From Thamnaconus septentrionalis (lineage: Eukaryota > Chordata > Actinopteri > Tetraodontiformes > Monacanthidae), in assembly GCA_009823395.1 (NCBI GenBank), contig CM020501.1:11175861-11239860 (forward strand): 64,000 nucleotides of DNA. The letters are read 5' to 3'. Below the pieces are notes generated by a model. That model saw only the letters and a list, made by a program, of their open reading frames with translations. It ran no database searches and had not been told where the DNA came from. A program made the position numbers and the translations under genes. Positions 25,831 through 37,422 of this stretch are shown in pieces. Numbering within the stretch: the first letter of the stretch is position 1; each line of letters opens with the position of its first letter.

Positions 25831-27324
25831 AGAATAATAAAGCAACAAGGTCATGTCTGAACCTCGCGGCACTTTATCCCCCTCTTCCTCTCAGGGGAGA
25901 CGGGGAAGTATGCATGAGAAACCCCAGGTTGGAGGCCGGCGCGACCAAACTACTGCTTTAGCGAGAGTCATCAATCACGAGACCGGGTTCTACATCTTTT
26001 ATTAACATGTGTCACAAAAAATAAGAGTGGAGGTGTGAAAATTGGAAATGCGCAATTGTTTCAAGCTTGCAAATGAGAGTGCATTTTGAAAAACGGGCCC
26101 AAAACCAGAGATTTTAGAGCTGGGCAGTGGATGTGTACAATCTGATATACGCCTGATGTTGTCATCTCTTGCACTGATAAAGGAAACTGTGTGTTTATGT
26201 ACAAACTGGGGCTTTTGGTAAACCCAGACAGTCCACAGGGACGAGGATCAGCGCTACAGCAGCACAGGAAAAGATTCATTTTCAAACCCCCCCCCCGAAA
26301 AAACATAAAACCTCACATACCAAAAATCATATTTCACATGTGACGATTTTCACTTTGCCTCCCTTTCAGCAGAGCGAACGCAGAACCATCAGAAGCAATC
26401 ACGGCGGGAGGAGGAGGCCTCCGTAAAATGCCTCGAACCAACTGCCAGTCACGTAGACAACATCCCGGTGTGCTTAACCTCAGCTCATAGCTGCTTTCTG
26501 TCCTGCAGGACCATATTGGCATCGACCGTGTTTACAATACGCTGCAAATAAAGAGGGCACAGTGGGAATAAAAGTCTGGGCTCGGGATTGGAAGCAGGGT
26601 TTTGAGCCGGAGCGCTGGCAGCGGACGTCTGCAGCTGAGGTTTGCTGAAGAGGAAGTGTGTGAGAGTAGCCTTGGGGGCCTCTGGTTTGAGCGCCGCACT
26701 GTAGTTGAAGGACATTAAACATGAGTGCTAGCTGTGGCTGCGGGGATATTCCAGAGCAGCGGGGCCAGACTCTGCTAGCTGGATTTCAAATAAACAGGGC
26801 AGGAAGTGAGACCGTAAATAGAGCGGCGCTCTCGGGGAGAAAGCAGGAAACCGGCGGCATTAAATTTCTCCAAACGTGAATTTCTTCAGAATACCTGAGA
26901 CTTTGAAGCCGGGGGAACCCGGAACGTGGCGTAAAACAAGAAGCTGTTTCAGCAGAAATGGAAAAATAACAAAAAAAAGTGCTCGGAAAAAGCGGCGGCC
27001 GCTCCTAAATTAGGATGGAGGAACGTTGCGCTGGCCCATTGGCATTTGGTGGACGTGGACAAAGGGGATAGGGAGACTAATGGCGTCATTATGGACGAGG
27101 GGATGGCTCCTCCGGTCGAATTAAAAAAGAAAAGCAATGACCCCGATCGGAGGGACATCACTCGGTGACAAAACGGAGAGCGGGACAGGTCAGTGATAGA
27201 ATATTGGATTTCGGCCGCCCTGGTCAGCCGTGTCACAACTTTTATGGCCACGACCACGGCGCTCCTGATGAGCAGATACAAGCAGCCATTTGTGACCCCT
27301 CACCTTTAACCTGACCTCAGGAGC

Positions 27325-27330
<6 letters not shown>

Positions 27331-27370
<40 letters not shown>
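27331..27370. repeat. (GA)n microsatellite
   Basis: An uninterrupted AG run of about 20 units. Confidence 0.95.
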
Positions 27371-27372
<2 letters not shown>

Positions 27373-28974
27373 GCCTCTCTCATCCCGATTGGACAGTTTG
27401 CCACCGTTGGATAAAAGGTAGCGGGTTGGTGGGGAGGGTGGTGGTGGTGGTGGGGGGCTGGGTTCTAGGGGGGATTTAGGGGTTTGGTTTCCTTTCCTTC
27501 CTTTTCTTTTTGAACCTTCCCCTCACACCACCCCATCGTCCTATTTTGGGAAATGCCCGTTTCGCTCTAAAGTCAATAAGACAGCTCTGTTTGGTCTGCG
27601 CTCAACGGCGATGGCATTGAGTCTAAACACACATGCCATGCACTTCCGTCATTACAGCTGATTATCCATAATCAACATCAAAATACACCACTACCACCGG
27701 TGAGGAAACACAGACCTCCAGAACAAAATCGCCGCTCAAAACGTCAGGCTCGCCACAACACAAGGAAAACATTTTCCAAAGGAACCGGGAGACGGGGGAG
27801 CGAAGAAGAAAAAAAACGAGCCGACTTTCCTGAAATAATAAATATTTCACTTGTGCTTTTCGGTGGCATCACTCATAATCACAGGTATTTGTTGATTTGA
27901 AAGGCTTGCGGGGATACGGCTCTCAGATGAGACGACAGAGGCATAAATCCTGGTGTCAAAAGTGGCAGAAGCTAAATGAAAGAGGCCACGGCTGATTTTC
28001 ACTTCTTTAAACAGTTACACATATGGTTGTTTGATTGCGCACATGTAAACAGGGGCGCAAGGGGTGGAAAAAAAAAAAACAGGTGCAACCCACTGCACTT
28101 ACGCAAAGCTCTCGCGGCAGAAGTCGCATTTCCTTTTGTACTCGGGGAAAACCAAAATGTCAACAAACTGTAAACAACTATGGTGTTTTCTGTTTTTTAT
28201 ATATATTCTGACCAGCAGCTGCAGATGTAGGGAAGGTTGCTGCACGCTTATTGTTTCTGCGGTTGGGAAAGAAATACACACACACACACATATACATGCA
28301 CGCACGGCTGTGTGCGAGGCCGCGCTCCATACATTCCCGCTCTCCACAGTCGCACATGCTGTGCAAACTCAGATGGTATCTGCTTAAGGAAAAACAGACA
28401 CTCGTGTTGGTGTTTGCGCGATTAAATTCACAACTGGGGGAATATTTACCGACGTCAAAATATTTACACAGGGGGGTCTCCGACAGTTTCATGGACCTGC
28501 ACCTTTTTTTTAATGGCTACACTAACAGGGGAGGGGAGCAGCGGCGCACGGGGCCGCCGCGCACCAAACAGACAAACCAAAAAAACATGCTACGAGTGTG
28601 CGTTAAAGATACACCGCACTGGGAAAGTGTACATTTAAGCGCCGTAAAATGTATATTTACAGCAGCGCAGCCGTCACGTCTCGCTTCTCAGTTCCCATCT
28701 CAGATATAAATCATGTTTCCTAAGAGATTTTCATCTGGTTCGCCCACTTTGTAACTGAATTTTACTGGCGTACGCGCAGACAAATAATGCAACACATGAG
28801 CAGCTGCTTCAGCTCCAAATTAAACAGATGCTCAGTGCAAAATGACAAATGGAATAATTACCTGATCCAACAGCACTTTCATCAGTCTAGAATGTACCTG
28901 TTCTGTTCGCAAACAAATGAGCCGCACTCAGAAAAACATTTGTTCTCTGTCCTTTGGTGCGAGTCAACTTCGTG

Positions 28975-29150
28975 ATTAAATCTGCTCGCAGGGTGTTTCA
29001 TGTTGCCCGAGATTCATTTTGGAAGTTCAACTATTTGGTGCATGTTCTATAGTCAGCATTTAGAATTCAGTTAGTTTGGGTTGTCATCATTGCAAAATCT
29101 GATTGTACATGTGTATACTGGCAATAAAAGCCTTTCTATTCTATTCTAAT
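28975..29150 (+). mobile_element. Possible 3' end of a retroelement
   Basis: GTACATGTGTATACTGGCAA directly precedes TAAAAGCCTTTCTATTCTAT and further TTCTA units. Fish non-LTR elements and their SINE partners commonly end in a CAATAAA-like signal followed by short pentamer repeats. No 5' boundary or ORF is identifiable. Confidence 0.3.
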
Positions 29151-30279
29151 CCATTGGCAACATTTCAAAGATTTTTAGGTAGAAAAGGCGTCACATTTGA
29201 GTTATGAACTTTAAAATTGGAAAGAAGATGCGGTTAATGTAATCTTTGATTGAGCAGATAGTAAGCATCCTTTTTTTTTTGTTTCTTTACGCTCCAAATG
29301 TTGACTGTTCAGACCAGTGGCACAGGTGATATATATGACACCCAATGACAGGTGTTCACATAGGACGCCAATTCATTCCAGATTTGGAGCTGCCGGCTTC
29401 TGATCCGTTCAGACTAAGACAGGTGTTATCACTAAATGTGAGCAGGCTTTCAGGAAAGCGAGTCTGACAATTCACCTCGCTGAAAACTTCACACACAAAC
29501 ATGTCAATTGACTCCATCTATGCATTTTTTTTATGTATCTCCGCCAAGGAAGAAGGTTGCTGGTGAATCATTCCATTGTGAAGAGAAATGACAAGCTGGG
29601 GGTTTCTTCTCCTTGCAAAAAAAAGAGAAAGTAAAGAAACATAAGACATACATCCCAGGGTCTTTTCATGTGAGACCTGTCAGGTTAGAAAAACACTGCA
29701 TGAGTAGCACCTGTCATCAGGGAACTTTTATCATTTAGAGATAACATATATAGTGAAGAAAAAAAAGAAAAGAAAAAACTCCTCAGCTTGAAGCCAAAAC
29801 CGACTCACAAAACATCAGGGAATCAAATTAAAAGCCACTCAAACTTTTGCCTTTTTTCTTCTTTAAGGAACCTCCTGCCTGCCCCCCCTGCCTCCACTGA
29901 ACTTCACTTCCTGTCAGGAAGCCCCCCTGACACACACGCCCACCCCCTTGACCTTCTTCTCCCTCAACACAACACACCCTCTTGGCCGCCCCCCGCTGTC
30001 TGCATAGTTGGCAACGGTGGGGAGCCTGAAGAATTAAGTGCCAGTTGGTGTTAGTGTGTTTTCTCGACATCTCACAGGAGAGCCGCATTTCAAAGAATAA
30101 ACAGCGTGACGTTATCCTCTGAACTGCAGCGCGGCGGCGGGACGGGGAGCCGCGTGGCACCGCTGTAAAGGGGCGCTGGAGCAGAACATAAGGGCAAGGG
30201 CAGGAGGGAAGAATAACACTTTGATTTGCACTGATCTTGAACCTGGTGCGCCTGCTGGACTCCGCAGTGGGACGCGGAT

Positions 30280-30560
30280 CCCACTGTGGGGAAAATGATG
30301 GGGAGAGGATTTCAGTCGCCTGGTTTCATCACATTCCTCGCCACTTCTCTCACCCCTCACGGCTCCCTCGAGTGCCTCTTACAGAACCGTCTGCTCTTGA
30401 TCCATCGCAGCCTCGGAGCCGAGGGCCCCGTATTATGCAAAGCCACTTTAGTAAGAGTAGCCTGTCAATGAACTCTGCAGAAATAGAGCAAAGTCCATCA
30501 TTGACACCATTTGCATGATTAATTAATTTTGGAGAGTTAGCACGGCTCTTAAGTGATTGA
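30280..30560. promoter_or_regulatory. Candidate enhancer with octamer and TTAATTAATT
   Basis: POU octamer ATTTGCAT (30509-30516) is immediately followed by GATTAATTAATTTT, a dense homeodomain site. Upstream is unique sequence with GTATTATGCAAAGCC and CCATCATTGACACC. Non-coding and non-repetitive. The composite POU/homeodomain arrangement is typical of developmental enhancers; function is inferred. Confidence 0.35.
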
Positions 30561-32689
30561 TTCTGATGGATGGATGCAGTTGCCCTGTTTTCCTCCCATT
30601 CCAACAAACACAATGTACAACAAAGCATCAGTTTTAGCATTACTGATTTTTGAGGGACGGTATAAACGGAAGGTTAAATGTACTGTATTTTTTGCTTTTT
30701 GGGATCTATCATTGGCTACTCAGTTACTGATGTTTTGAAATGATTGCGTGGTTTTAAACTGAACTCACCCTTTACACTTCGTTAAACTATTTTATTGTCC
30801 ATGAAAAGCAAACACCAGCGGCACCCAACTTTAGACTGCCGGGCTTTCAGTGGCTCCTCCATTTCTGAGACGACGCTATTGATCGAACACAGAGTGATGA
30901 CCAGGCTCTCATGGCCCGTTTCCTAGCTGCAGGGGTTTAAACTGCCACTCTTCCCTCTAACCCCAGGGGTTGCGGGGTCAAGGGTCAGAATGAGCCAAGT
31001 GTTCAGGGAAGTCAATGTCTTTCTCCCCTCTCACTGGAGGAGAGAGGTTCCCATCTGTTAAACAGGTTAACTTTGAAGACGCTGGCTGGCAACATATGAG
31101 AATATGAGGTCACTGGATTAGCAGGTTAGCGCCTGTGTTATTGGGTTACTATTTAAACAAAAAAAAAAGATTATCTGCATGAACGGTTTGCAAAAGAAAA
31201 AAAAACAGCTTTTTTTGAGGCAGATGCTGTGAGCCTCGCCAGGAAGTGATGCTGGGTTGAGCTCTTAGAATGAATTGGTAAAGCTCAAAATGACGCACAA
31301 ACAGTGGGATCAAAAGTTCTAAATTGGCACGCTGGTGGAGAAAAGGTTGAAACACAACAGAAGAGAGAGCAGTTATGCTGAGTAAGGAATCACAGCCACT
31401 AATGCAGATTATGGGTAAATATCTCAGGATAGATTGAACCTGAATTTAATGAATGATTGAACCTGACTTTAACAGTGAAGAGAGTAAAACCTAGAGTAAA
31501 TGTTTTATTCTATATGTTTTAGGAGGGTTATACAATAGAAAAATAGCACTAATCCAATTCTATTGCAAATTTGAAAAAAAATGTGATCTTTTTTTCCTCC
31601 TCGTATCGTCTTGACCATCGTGAAAACAGGGCAGCAGAACTCGATCTCCCCTCTCCTTCTACTCCATGTACCGGATGCATTTTTGATAAATGGCGGAAGG
31701 ATGGATGGGCTGACAGAGGGGCCGGACAATAATGGCTGATCTACAGGACACAAATGCAGCTACTGAGGAGATTTATGGGCCTCTGCTCATCGTAGACTGT
31801 CCAGTAACCCGACGAGATGATTTCTCAAAGCCCCCGCCGACGGCCGGCGGACGGTGCGAGGCAAAGCTCTTTTCTCCCGTCCCGCCGCATCATTTATTAA
31901 TCACGTTTTTGGATTGAAGCCACTTTGAGGAAGCGCGCCCGGGAAAGAGCAACGCCGGCCGTAAACATGAAAAAGATGAGAGGACACAAGCGTGAATGGG
32001 GGGAGAGGAACTGTCAAGGCAAATCAGGGGCGAGAGAAGAGGAGGGGGAGAGGTTGTTTACATGGGAGGTTGAGAAAAAGCCTCCATTTTCAGGTAGAGT
32101 GCAAAAAGCTACTTCCGAGATTTAACGTCCAATAAACTTCCTCTGATGCTGTGATGCCTCTCGGTGTGATGTCATCAGAATACAACCCAAACATCACGTT
32201 AGCCTGAGCGGTTTAACAGTTTCTGCCTCCTGTAAGCAATTCAAAAGACTTATTTTTTGTCTTAAAATATTAGTATGTAACACAACGGATGCATGAACTT
32301 CATATTTGAAAATCCAAAGAAAAACATTTTGCAGTGAAAATCTGTAGGCTCATGCAGTGACATGAGTGTTTCACAGCATGTTTGTTGTTTGGGGACTGCT
32401 CGGTTCTGATTTACACTCAAATATTGAATTATTCAATCACTAAGATTAAAATGTTGTCAATCTCTCTTTTTCTGGCATTCCCCCTGGATATGAAAATTTA
32501 ACATCAAACAAATGTGCAGATTATTATCAATAGACGTCTTCCACGCTTAAACAGACAACAATAGCAGGCATTGACAAAATAAGTGTCAACTGTTTACAAT
32601 ATATAGTGCAAAGCTCTGTTGCAGGACCAGTATATAACCATTAATCCTCATTTTTGTATATTCATCAGTCCTCAAGGATCAATATGACT

Positions 32690-32980
32690 GCAGAAAACAA
32701 GGCGGTGTGCCACCCCTGCAGTTAGCGCCCGCTCAAAATGGCCCTTTAATTGTGAGCGCGGCTGTCGCGGCGTCGAGGCGGCGCACTATCAAACGGCGGT
32801 TTACCATCCCGCCCTCAATGCCGCGCTGATGTGGCTGCCAATGTAACTTTCATACGATCCCTGATTAAAAACTGCTCTGCAGTCCCTCGCCTCCCGACCC
32901 TTCACCCCGGCGCCACTCCATCTTCAGGCAGAGGGAATTAATTACAATTTCAGAGAAGGCCTCAGATCGCATCTCGGATG
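32690..32980. promoter_or_regulatory. Candidate conserved non-coding block
   Basis: Unique GC-rich sequence with CCCTTTAATTGTGAGC, CCCTGATTAAAAACTG and GGGAATTAATTACAATTTC homeodomain-type motifs. No coding support. Proposed regulatory by motif density only. Confidence 0.25.
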
Positions 32981-33329
32981 AGAGCGTGGTGGTGGTGGTG
33001 GGGTTGGGGGGTGGAGAAAAAAAATCAATCAAAATCATCTCCATCTATTCCTTTCGCCGCTCGGAAGACGGGAAGGAGTTAGCAATGGAGGCACTTCCTG
33101 TGAGAGAGTACCTGGCGTTCCTGTGCCGGAGGGCCCGGACAAACTTTCCCTAAATAACGTCATCAATCACGGCGCCGGGCCGCTCGCACTGCCCCACAAG
33201 GAGAGCAAACACACAAATAATTATACATTGTAATTTAGCCCAGAGGAAAGTCTGCCCCCTGTTTTCCCCCTGTTTCCCCCCCGCTGGAGAGCAGCCTCCC
33301 CTCTCTCTCTCTCCCTTCTCCTCACGCCA

Positions 33330-33475
33330 CCCCCCCTCACACAACAATAAAATTACATTTGCATTAGCTGTGAGAGAATTTGGTTGGATGATTTATTGAA
33401 GCAATCAACGCAACGCTGGCCAATCGCTGGTCCTTTCAGGGAGAGAAAAGAATCTGTGTGCGTGTGTGTCGGTGT

Positions 33476-33574
<99 letters not shown>

Positions 33575-33760
33575 GTGGGTGGGGTGGCAGCGCACAGACA
33601 GGAAGAAATAGCTTGGGCTGGGGACCAAGGGGGGGGGGGGGAGCGCAGGGCGAGCTGTGCAGCGGAGCAATCACCAAGATTCTGCCTTTGATTAGATTAG
33701 CATTAAACAACACCCTGACAGATATGACAAATAGGTGCATTAGAGCCTGTCATTCTCCTC
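33330..33760. promoter_or_regulatory. Candidate enhancer split by a (TG)n tract
   Basis: On the left are ATTTGCAT (33357-33364), GATTTATTGAAGCAATCAAC and GGCCAATCGC. On the right, beyond the microsatellite, are CCTTTGATTAGATTAGCATT and GACAGATATGAC. Both flanks are unique, motif-rich and non-coding, so the repeat may have expanded inside a regulatory element. Inference only. Confidence 0.3.
33480..33569. repeat. (TG)n microsatellite, about 90 bases
   Basis: About 45 uninterrupted TG units, followed by a TGGGG-rich stretch. Confidence 0.97.
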
Positions 33761-34239
33761 CTTCCTCTCCGCTTTTCTATCTAGCCTCCGCTCCCCTCCA
33801 TCCTTTCCTTTTTGGAAATTGCGTGGCCGCCCCCTCCTCAAAACCAAGCGCAGCCACCGACGTCCAAACAGATGTTTAATCTGACTGAATTACTCTCTTT
33901 CAAGATGAAGTGGAGTGAATAATGCGAACCAAACGAGGTAGGGGTTAAAAAGGAGATGGGGGAGTCGGGGGAGAAGCCAGATGATGGGATCCATTGCTCT
34001 AAAAATAGTCAAAGAAAGAAAAATCAAGCTGATAAAAAAAGCCTGCGCACGGTGGCGAGAGGGCCGTCGTTAATCAGAGGAAGGTTACTGGGGGACGTTT
34101 TGTTTCCTTGGGATCTGTTTCTGAAATGATAAAAGCAGAAACGAAGCAGGCTGGTCGGGAATTCTCGCGATGCAAAAAAAACGAACATGTGTATGATCGG
34201 ATGCCCGTGAGGCATTTTTTTTTTTTTTGGAGCAACTGC

Positions 34240-34470
34240 GACAAACTAAAGACGATCTGCCGCCGTCGGCTCCGTTGATGCTAATCAAGCGTCCTGACGT
34301 GATCCATCGACAGCGCGGCTCATTGATCCGCCCACGGCCGCTTATGATCCCTGGATTAGTATTCATGAATCTGGCGGCGGCTAAACAAACTTGGCAACAA
34401 AACAACCGCAAGACAACGGAGACCACTGGGTGTGGGGGGATCGATGCAAAGCACCATCAAATCGAAATTA
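34240..34470. promoter_or_regulatory. Candidate conserved non-coding block
   Basis: Unique sequence with GATGCTAATCAAGCG, GGATTAGTATTCATGAATCT and GGCGGCTAAACAAAC lies about 270 bases from exon 23. Forkhead-like (TAAACAAAC) and homeodomain-like cores are present. There is no open frame with splice support. Confidence 0.22.
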
Positions 34471-34737
34471 TCCCTCCTCATCAGCTCGGCCAGGCCGCCG
34501 GAGCCGGCGCTGGGGTTCAGAGGTCAGGTGGGCAGGTCGCCCACCCTTGACCCTCTGACCAATATTTGCGGCCGGAGACGCCTTTTCTCTCCAGTTTCCT
34601 AATGCAGGAAGGTGGCAGAGGTGAGGCTAGCGCGCCGCATAATCTGTGGAGTGGATATACTGCACTCAGGGTGAACCTGAGGCAAACCAGAACGCTGGGG
34701 AAAAGCCCAAATTGGAGAACACGGGCGGCGGACTTGC

Positions 34738-34799
34738 CTGTGAGCACAGCAACATGACCAGCTCCACCACCGAGCTGCTGGACTTCATACACACCAGGC
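34738..34799 (-). CDS. lrba: lrba exon 23 of window, GC donor (DUF1088-type region)
   Basis: 62 bases. The two first bases complete Ser (A from exon 22 + GC), then LVCMKSSSSVVELVMLLCSQ in phase 0. The acceptor is TCCCTCCAG. The donor is CAG|GCAAGT, a non-canonical GC site that otherwise matches the consensus perfectly, as is typical for functional GC-AG introns. The peptide matches the invariant GTSLVCMKSSSSVVELVMLL block of the family. Confidence 0.95.
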
Positions 34800-35876
34800 C
34801 TGGAGGGAGAGAAAACAGAAGAGAGGGAGATAAATAAGAGAGGTAAATAAAGTGGATGACATAAAAACGCTTGTGACAGAAACAAAAGAGTGGCGGCAGC
34901 CCGGAGACTGTCGGGGGGGGGTTATCCTCGCGCCATCTGCAGGAGCGCCGAAAGTATTGACGGGGGCCTAATGAGCGGACATGATGTTACTGTAAACTAA
35001 TACATATTTGGGCCTTGTATTACAGGTCCCGACATGGCCGGCATATGTCCCCATTGATCCCTAATGGTGAGCTTCTGGGCTTTCGAGGGGGGGTCGGGTG
35101 TGTGTGTATGTGTGTGCGTGCGTGTGTGTGGAGATGGTGGTGGGGGTGGGGGGGGGTGGGGGGGGTGGGGGGGGGTCACTGGAGTGTCCACTGGCTGCTG
35201 TGGCAGGCACAGACGGCAGAGGAGGCAGAGGGAGGTGGCCTTTGGTCCTCCAGCCACTCGGCGTACGACCTGCACGGATACAAACCCTCCCCCCGAAACC
35301 CTCCTCCTTCCCCACCGACCCCTCCCCCCAGCTATCAATCAACTTTCCATTTTGTTTGGTGGCAGCAGACATCCCAAACACTGCTATTAGTGGCCTGGCC
35401 TGTGACCCCGCCCTCTTGGAAAACCTCCGGAGCAGCCGGCGGCTCGGGGCTCCGCGCAAACTCATCACGCCATTAGGTCCAACGGCGGCAAGATATTAAG
35501 CGTGTTTAAGGTTTTTGGGGGGGTGGAGAGGTTGACGAGGCATCTTATAGAGTAGGGGTGGGCAAACTTTAGACTGGTGGGTCACAATGAGTTCTGAGAT
35601 TTGACAGAGGGGTAGGAGCAGATGGATGGAGTGTTTTGGTGACCCACCTCATAGGAGAACAAAACATATTGCAAAGCAAATGGCATTTTGCTCTTTATTG
35701 AAATGACTCTTAAAACAGTGAAAAAATGGCTGAAATACAGCTGTTTTATGACTTACTTACTATTAATATCATTTCTTCAAGTTCGGCCATCCAGATTAAA
35801 AAGTTAAATGGGCCACATATGGGCCCCGGGCCATAGTCAGGCCCCACCTGAGGCGCACACGCGGTGTCATACTCAC
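34800..35876 (-). other. lrba intron (exon 22 to exon 23), 1.1 kb
   Basis: It contains a G-rich/GT-rich stretch at about 35090-35180 (C-rich on the transcribed strand) and a degenerate hAT remnant at about 35553-35850. The rest is unremarkable intron. Confidence 0.8.
35553..35850. mobile_element. Degenerate hAT-type MITE remnant
   Basis: TAGGGGTGGGCAAACTTT at the left resembles the common hAT terminus CAGGGGTGGGCAAACT. At the right, GGGCCACATATGGGCCCCGG and GGCCATAGTCAGGCCCCA resemble the inner part of the opposite end of such elements, but the final inverted repeat and the TSD are lost. No transposase is present. Its right side ends about 27 bases from the exon 22 donor. Confidence 0.45.
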
Positions 35877-36010
35877 TGGTGCCCTCGATGAGGAGCTCCT
35901 GTCCGTGGCTGCCCAGCAGGGTCCGAGACAGGAAGGGAGCAAAGTCGACAAAGATCTCCCTGAGAAGAGGAGCCGCCTTCTCCAGAGCGTGCTCCAGACG
36001 CTCCGAGATG
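35877..36010 (-). CDS. lrba: lrba exon 22 of window (start of DUF1088-type region)
   Basis: 134 bases, acceptor TTGCACTCTCAG, donor GTGAGT. The first base completes Ser. It encodes [20 protein letters not shown], then [20 protein letters not shown] and IEGT, ending one base (A) into the next Ser codon. This is one of the most conserved parts of LRBA/NBEA. All expected residues are present with no frame damage. Confidence 0.97.
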
Positions 36011-36236
36011 CTGAGAGTGCAAGGAGATAAAAAAAATCATCTCAGTCGATATTTTCAAACAGCTTTGAAATGCAAACGTATTTCTTCCGAGGCGAGCAAC
36101 AGTGTTGATGTGTCTTTGTGCGCGCGAGCATTGCAAGGACTAAAAAAAACGGAAACCAAAAAAAGCAAAATCAGTGAAATGGCGCCTGTGCTGGCGTGCT
36201 TTTGGAGGAGACGTGAGAGAGAAGAAGATGAATCAC

Positions 36237-36321
36237 CTCATATTGGGGGCTGTATTCTGGGTCACAGGGGAGAGTTGGGGGACAGATGGCAGGCTCGCGC
36301 TGCCTGGAACCTGGCCGCCTG
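36237..36321 (-). CDS. lrba: lrba exon 21 of window, NAGNAG acceptor (linker)
   Basis: 85 bases using the proximal acceptor (82 if the second AG is used). The acceptor region reads CCCCTGCAGCAG, a tandem NAGNAG that would add or drop one residue: Ala-Gly-Gly-Gln or Gly-Gly-Gln. It encodes GQVPGSASLPSVPQLSPVTQ then NTAPNM plus two bases of Ser. This aligns with mammalian LRBA LPSVPTVDSV...SNMS. The donor is GTGATT. It has no conspicuous ORF of its own and was found by requiring phase 1-to-2 continuity between exons 20 and 22. Confidence 0.9.
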
Positions 36322-37235
36322 CTGCAGGGGAGAAACCAAAGAAGTGTTATTAGTCTGGGTGGAGGACGAGGGGAGTGAGACGCTCGCGCGCACGTGCAGC
36401 GGTACGTTACACAATGGGAGCCGTGAACCTGCCTGGAGACGTTCCCCTCCTGGAATAACACAAAAGTCCTCATTCAGGAGGTTGGGGTGGGGGGTGGATT
36501 TATGGTGGGGCATATTGGATGATATTCTCACAGCGCGATACGTCTTTCTTATCAACGTATAATTTGGAGATTTTCATGACGGACGCCTGAAAAATAGTTT
36601 AGTGTTGCAGGTTGTCATGTTGTACCCTAAAGCTGAGACGCGTCAGGGATGCTGTGATCCATCCTGGATGCCGCTTTCCAATTCATTTCTGACTTGCGCT
36701 ACACGGCTATTTTCAGAAATGCTTAATTCCATAATGTGCCGACGCCTGCACCAGCGTGAGATGTTTTCCACCTATTTTCCTAAATTGGTTTATTCATCAA
36801 GTCATTACATTCCACTTCATCCCTCCGGGCCGCTTCCATGACCGTTTCATTATGCAGCTAAAAGGTGTTTTATGGCTTCGTTCTGGAGACGAAGGTGCAC
36901 AATGTATAAAAAGTCCACGTTTGATTGATCTGGCAGTAAATTCGCGTCCCCGTGGCTCATAAATAAGCGAATGCCCGGCAGAGTACGGAGGAGTGGGATT
37001 CCACCGGTGTTTTAGCCCACTTGTTTTTCCAGGCAGGACAGTCTCCAAGCAGGGATAACTCTTCAGGAATGACAGACAGTGTAATGTGGCCTGGAATGTG
37101 TGTGTGTGCGTGTGTGTGTAAGGTGTTAAGCAGCGCCATGTGGGCCTGGTGAGAGTATCCCTCTCCAGATGAAGTAGCTCCTTCAAACAAAGAGGAGTAA
37201 ATGAACATCTCCATTAGTCCTCCAGCTGCCCCACT

Positions 37236-37295
<60 letters not shown>

Positions 37296-37374
37296 GCATA
37301 TTTACTCAGCACTGCTCTCTGACACCAACCGCCCTGTGCATACAGATTTAAAACTTCTCTCACACAAACACAAA

Positions 37375-37422
<48 letters not shown>

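Larger units (their letters stand above)
24566..34737 (-). other. lrba intron (exon 23 to exon 24), 10.2 kb
   Basis: The largest intron of the right-hand two-thirds of the window. It starts at a non-canonical GC donor (exon 23) on its right side. Contents: candidate enhancers at about 25430-25830, 30280-30560, 32690-32980, 33330-33760 and 34240-34470; a (GA)n tract at 27331-27370; a GGT-rich stretch near 27430-27470; a possible retroelement tail near 28975-29150; and a 90-base (TG)n tract at 33480-33569. No protein-coding exon is supported. Confidence 0.85.

Noticed and set aside
33384..33879. Cys/Val- and Thr/His-repeat ORFs
   Set aside because: Created by the (TG)n microsatellite on both strands.
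36413..36452. Minus-strand GGERLQAGSRLPL after a TTATTCCAG acceptor, resembling the linker expected after exon 20
   Set aside because: Its only nearby donors do not give the phase needed for exon 22, whereas 36237-36321 fits the phase and ends in the expected PNM-S.
35864..36562. 232-codon plus-strand ORF
   Set aside because: Antisense shadow of lrba exons 22 and 21; no family similarity.
37238..37419. Spaced repeats suggesting a CRISPR-like array
   Set aside because: Two CA microsatellites only, in a vertebrate intron; no direct-repeat and spacer structure.
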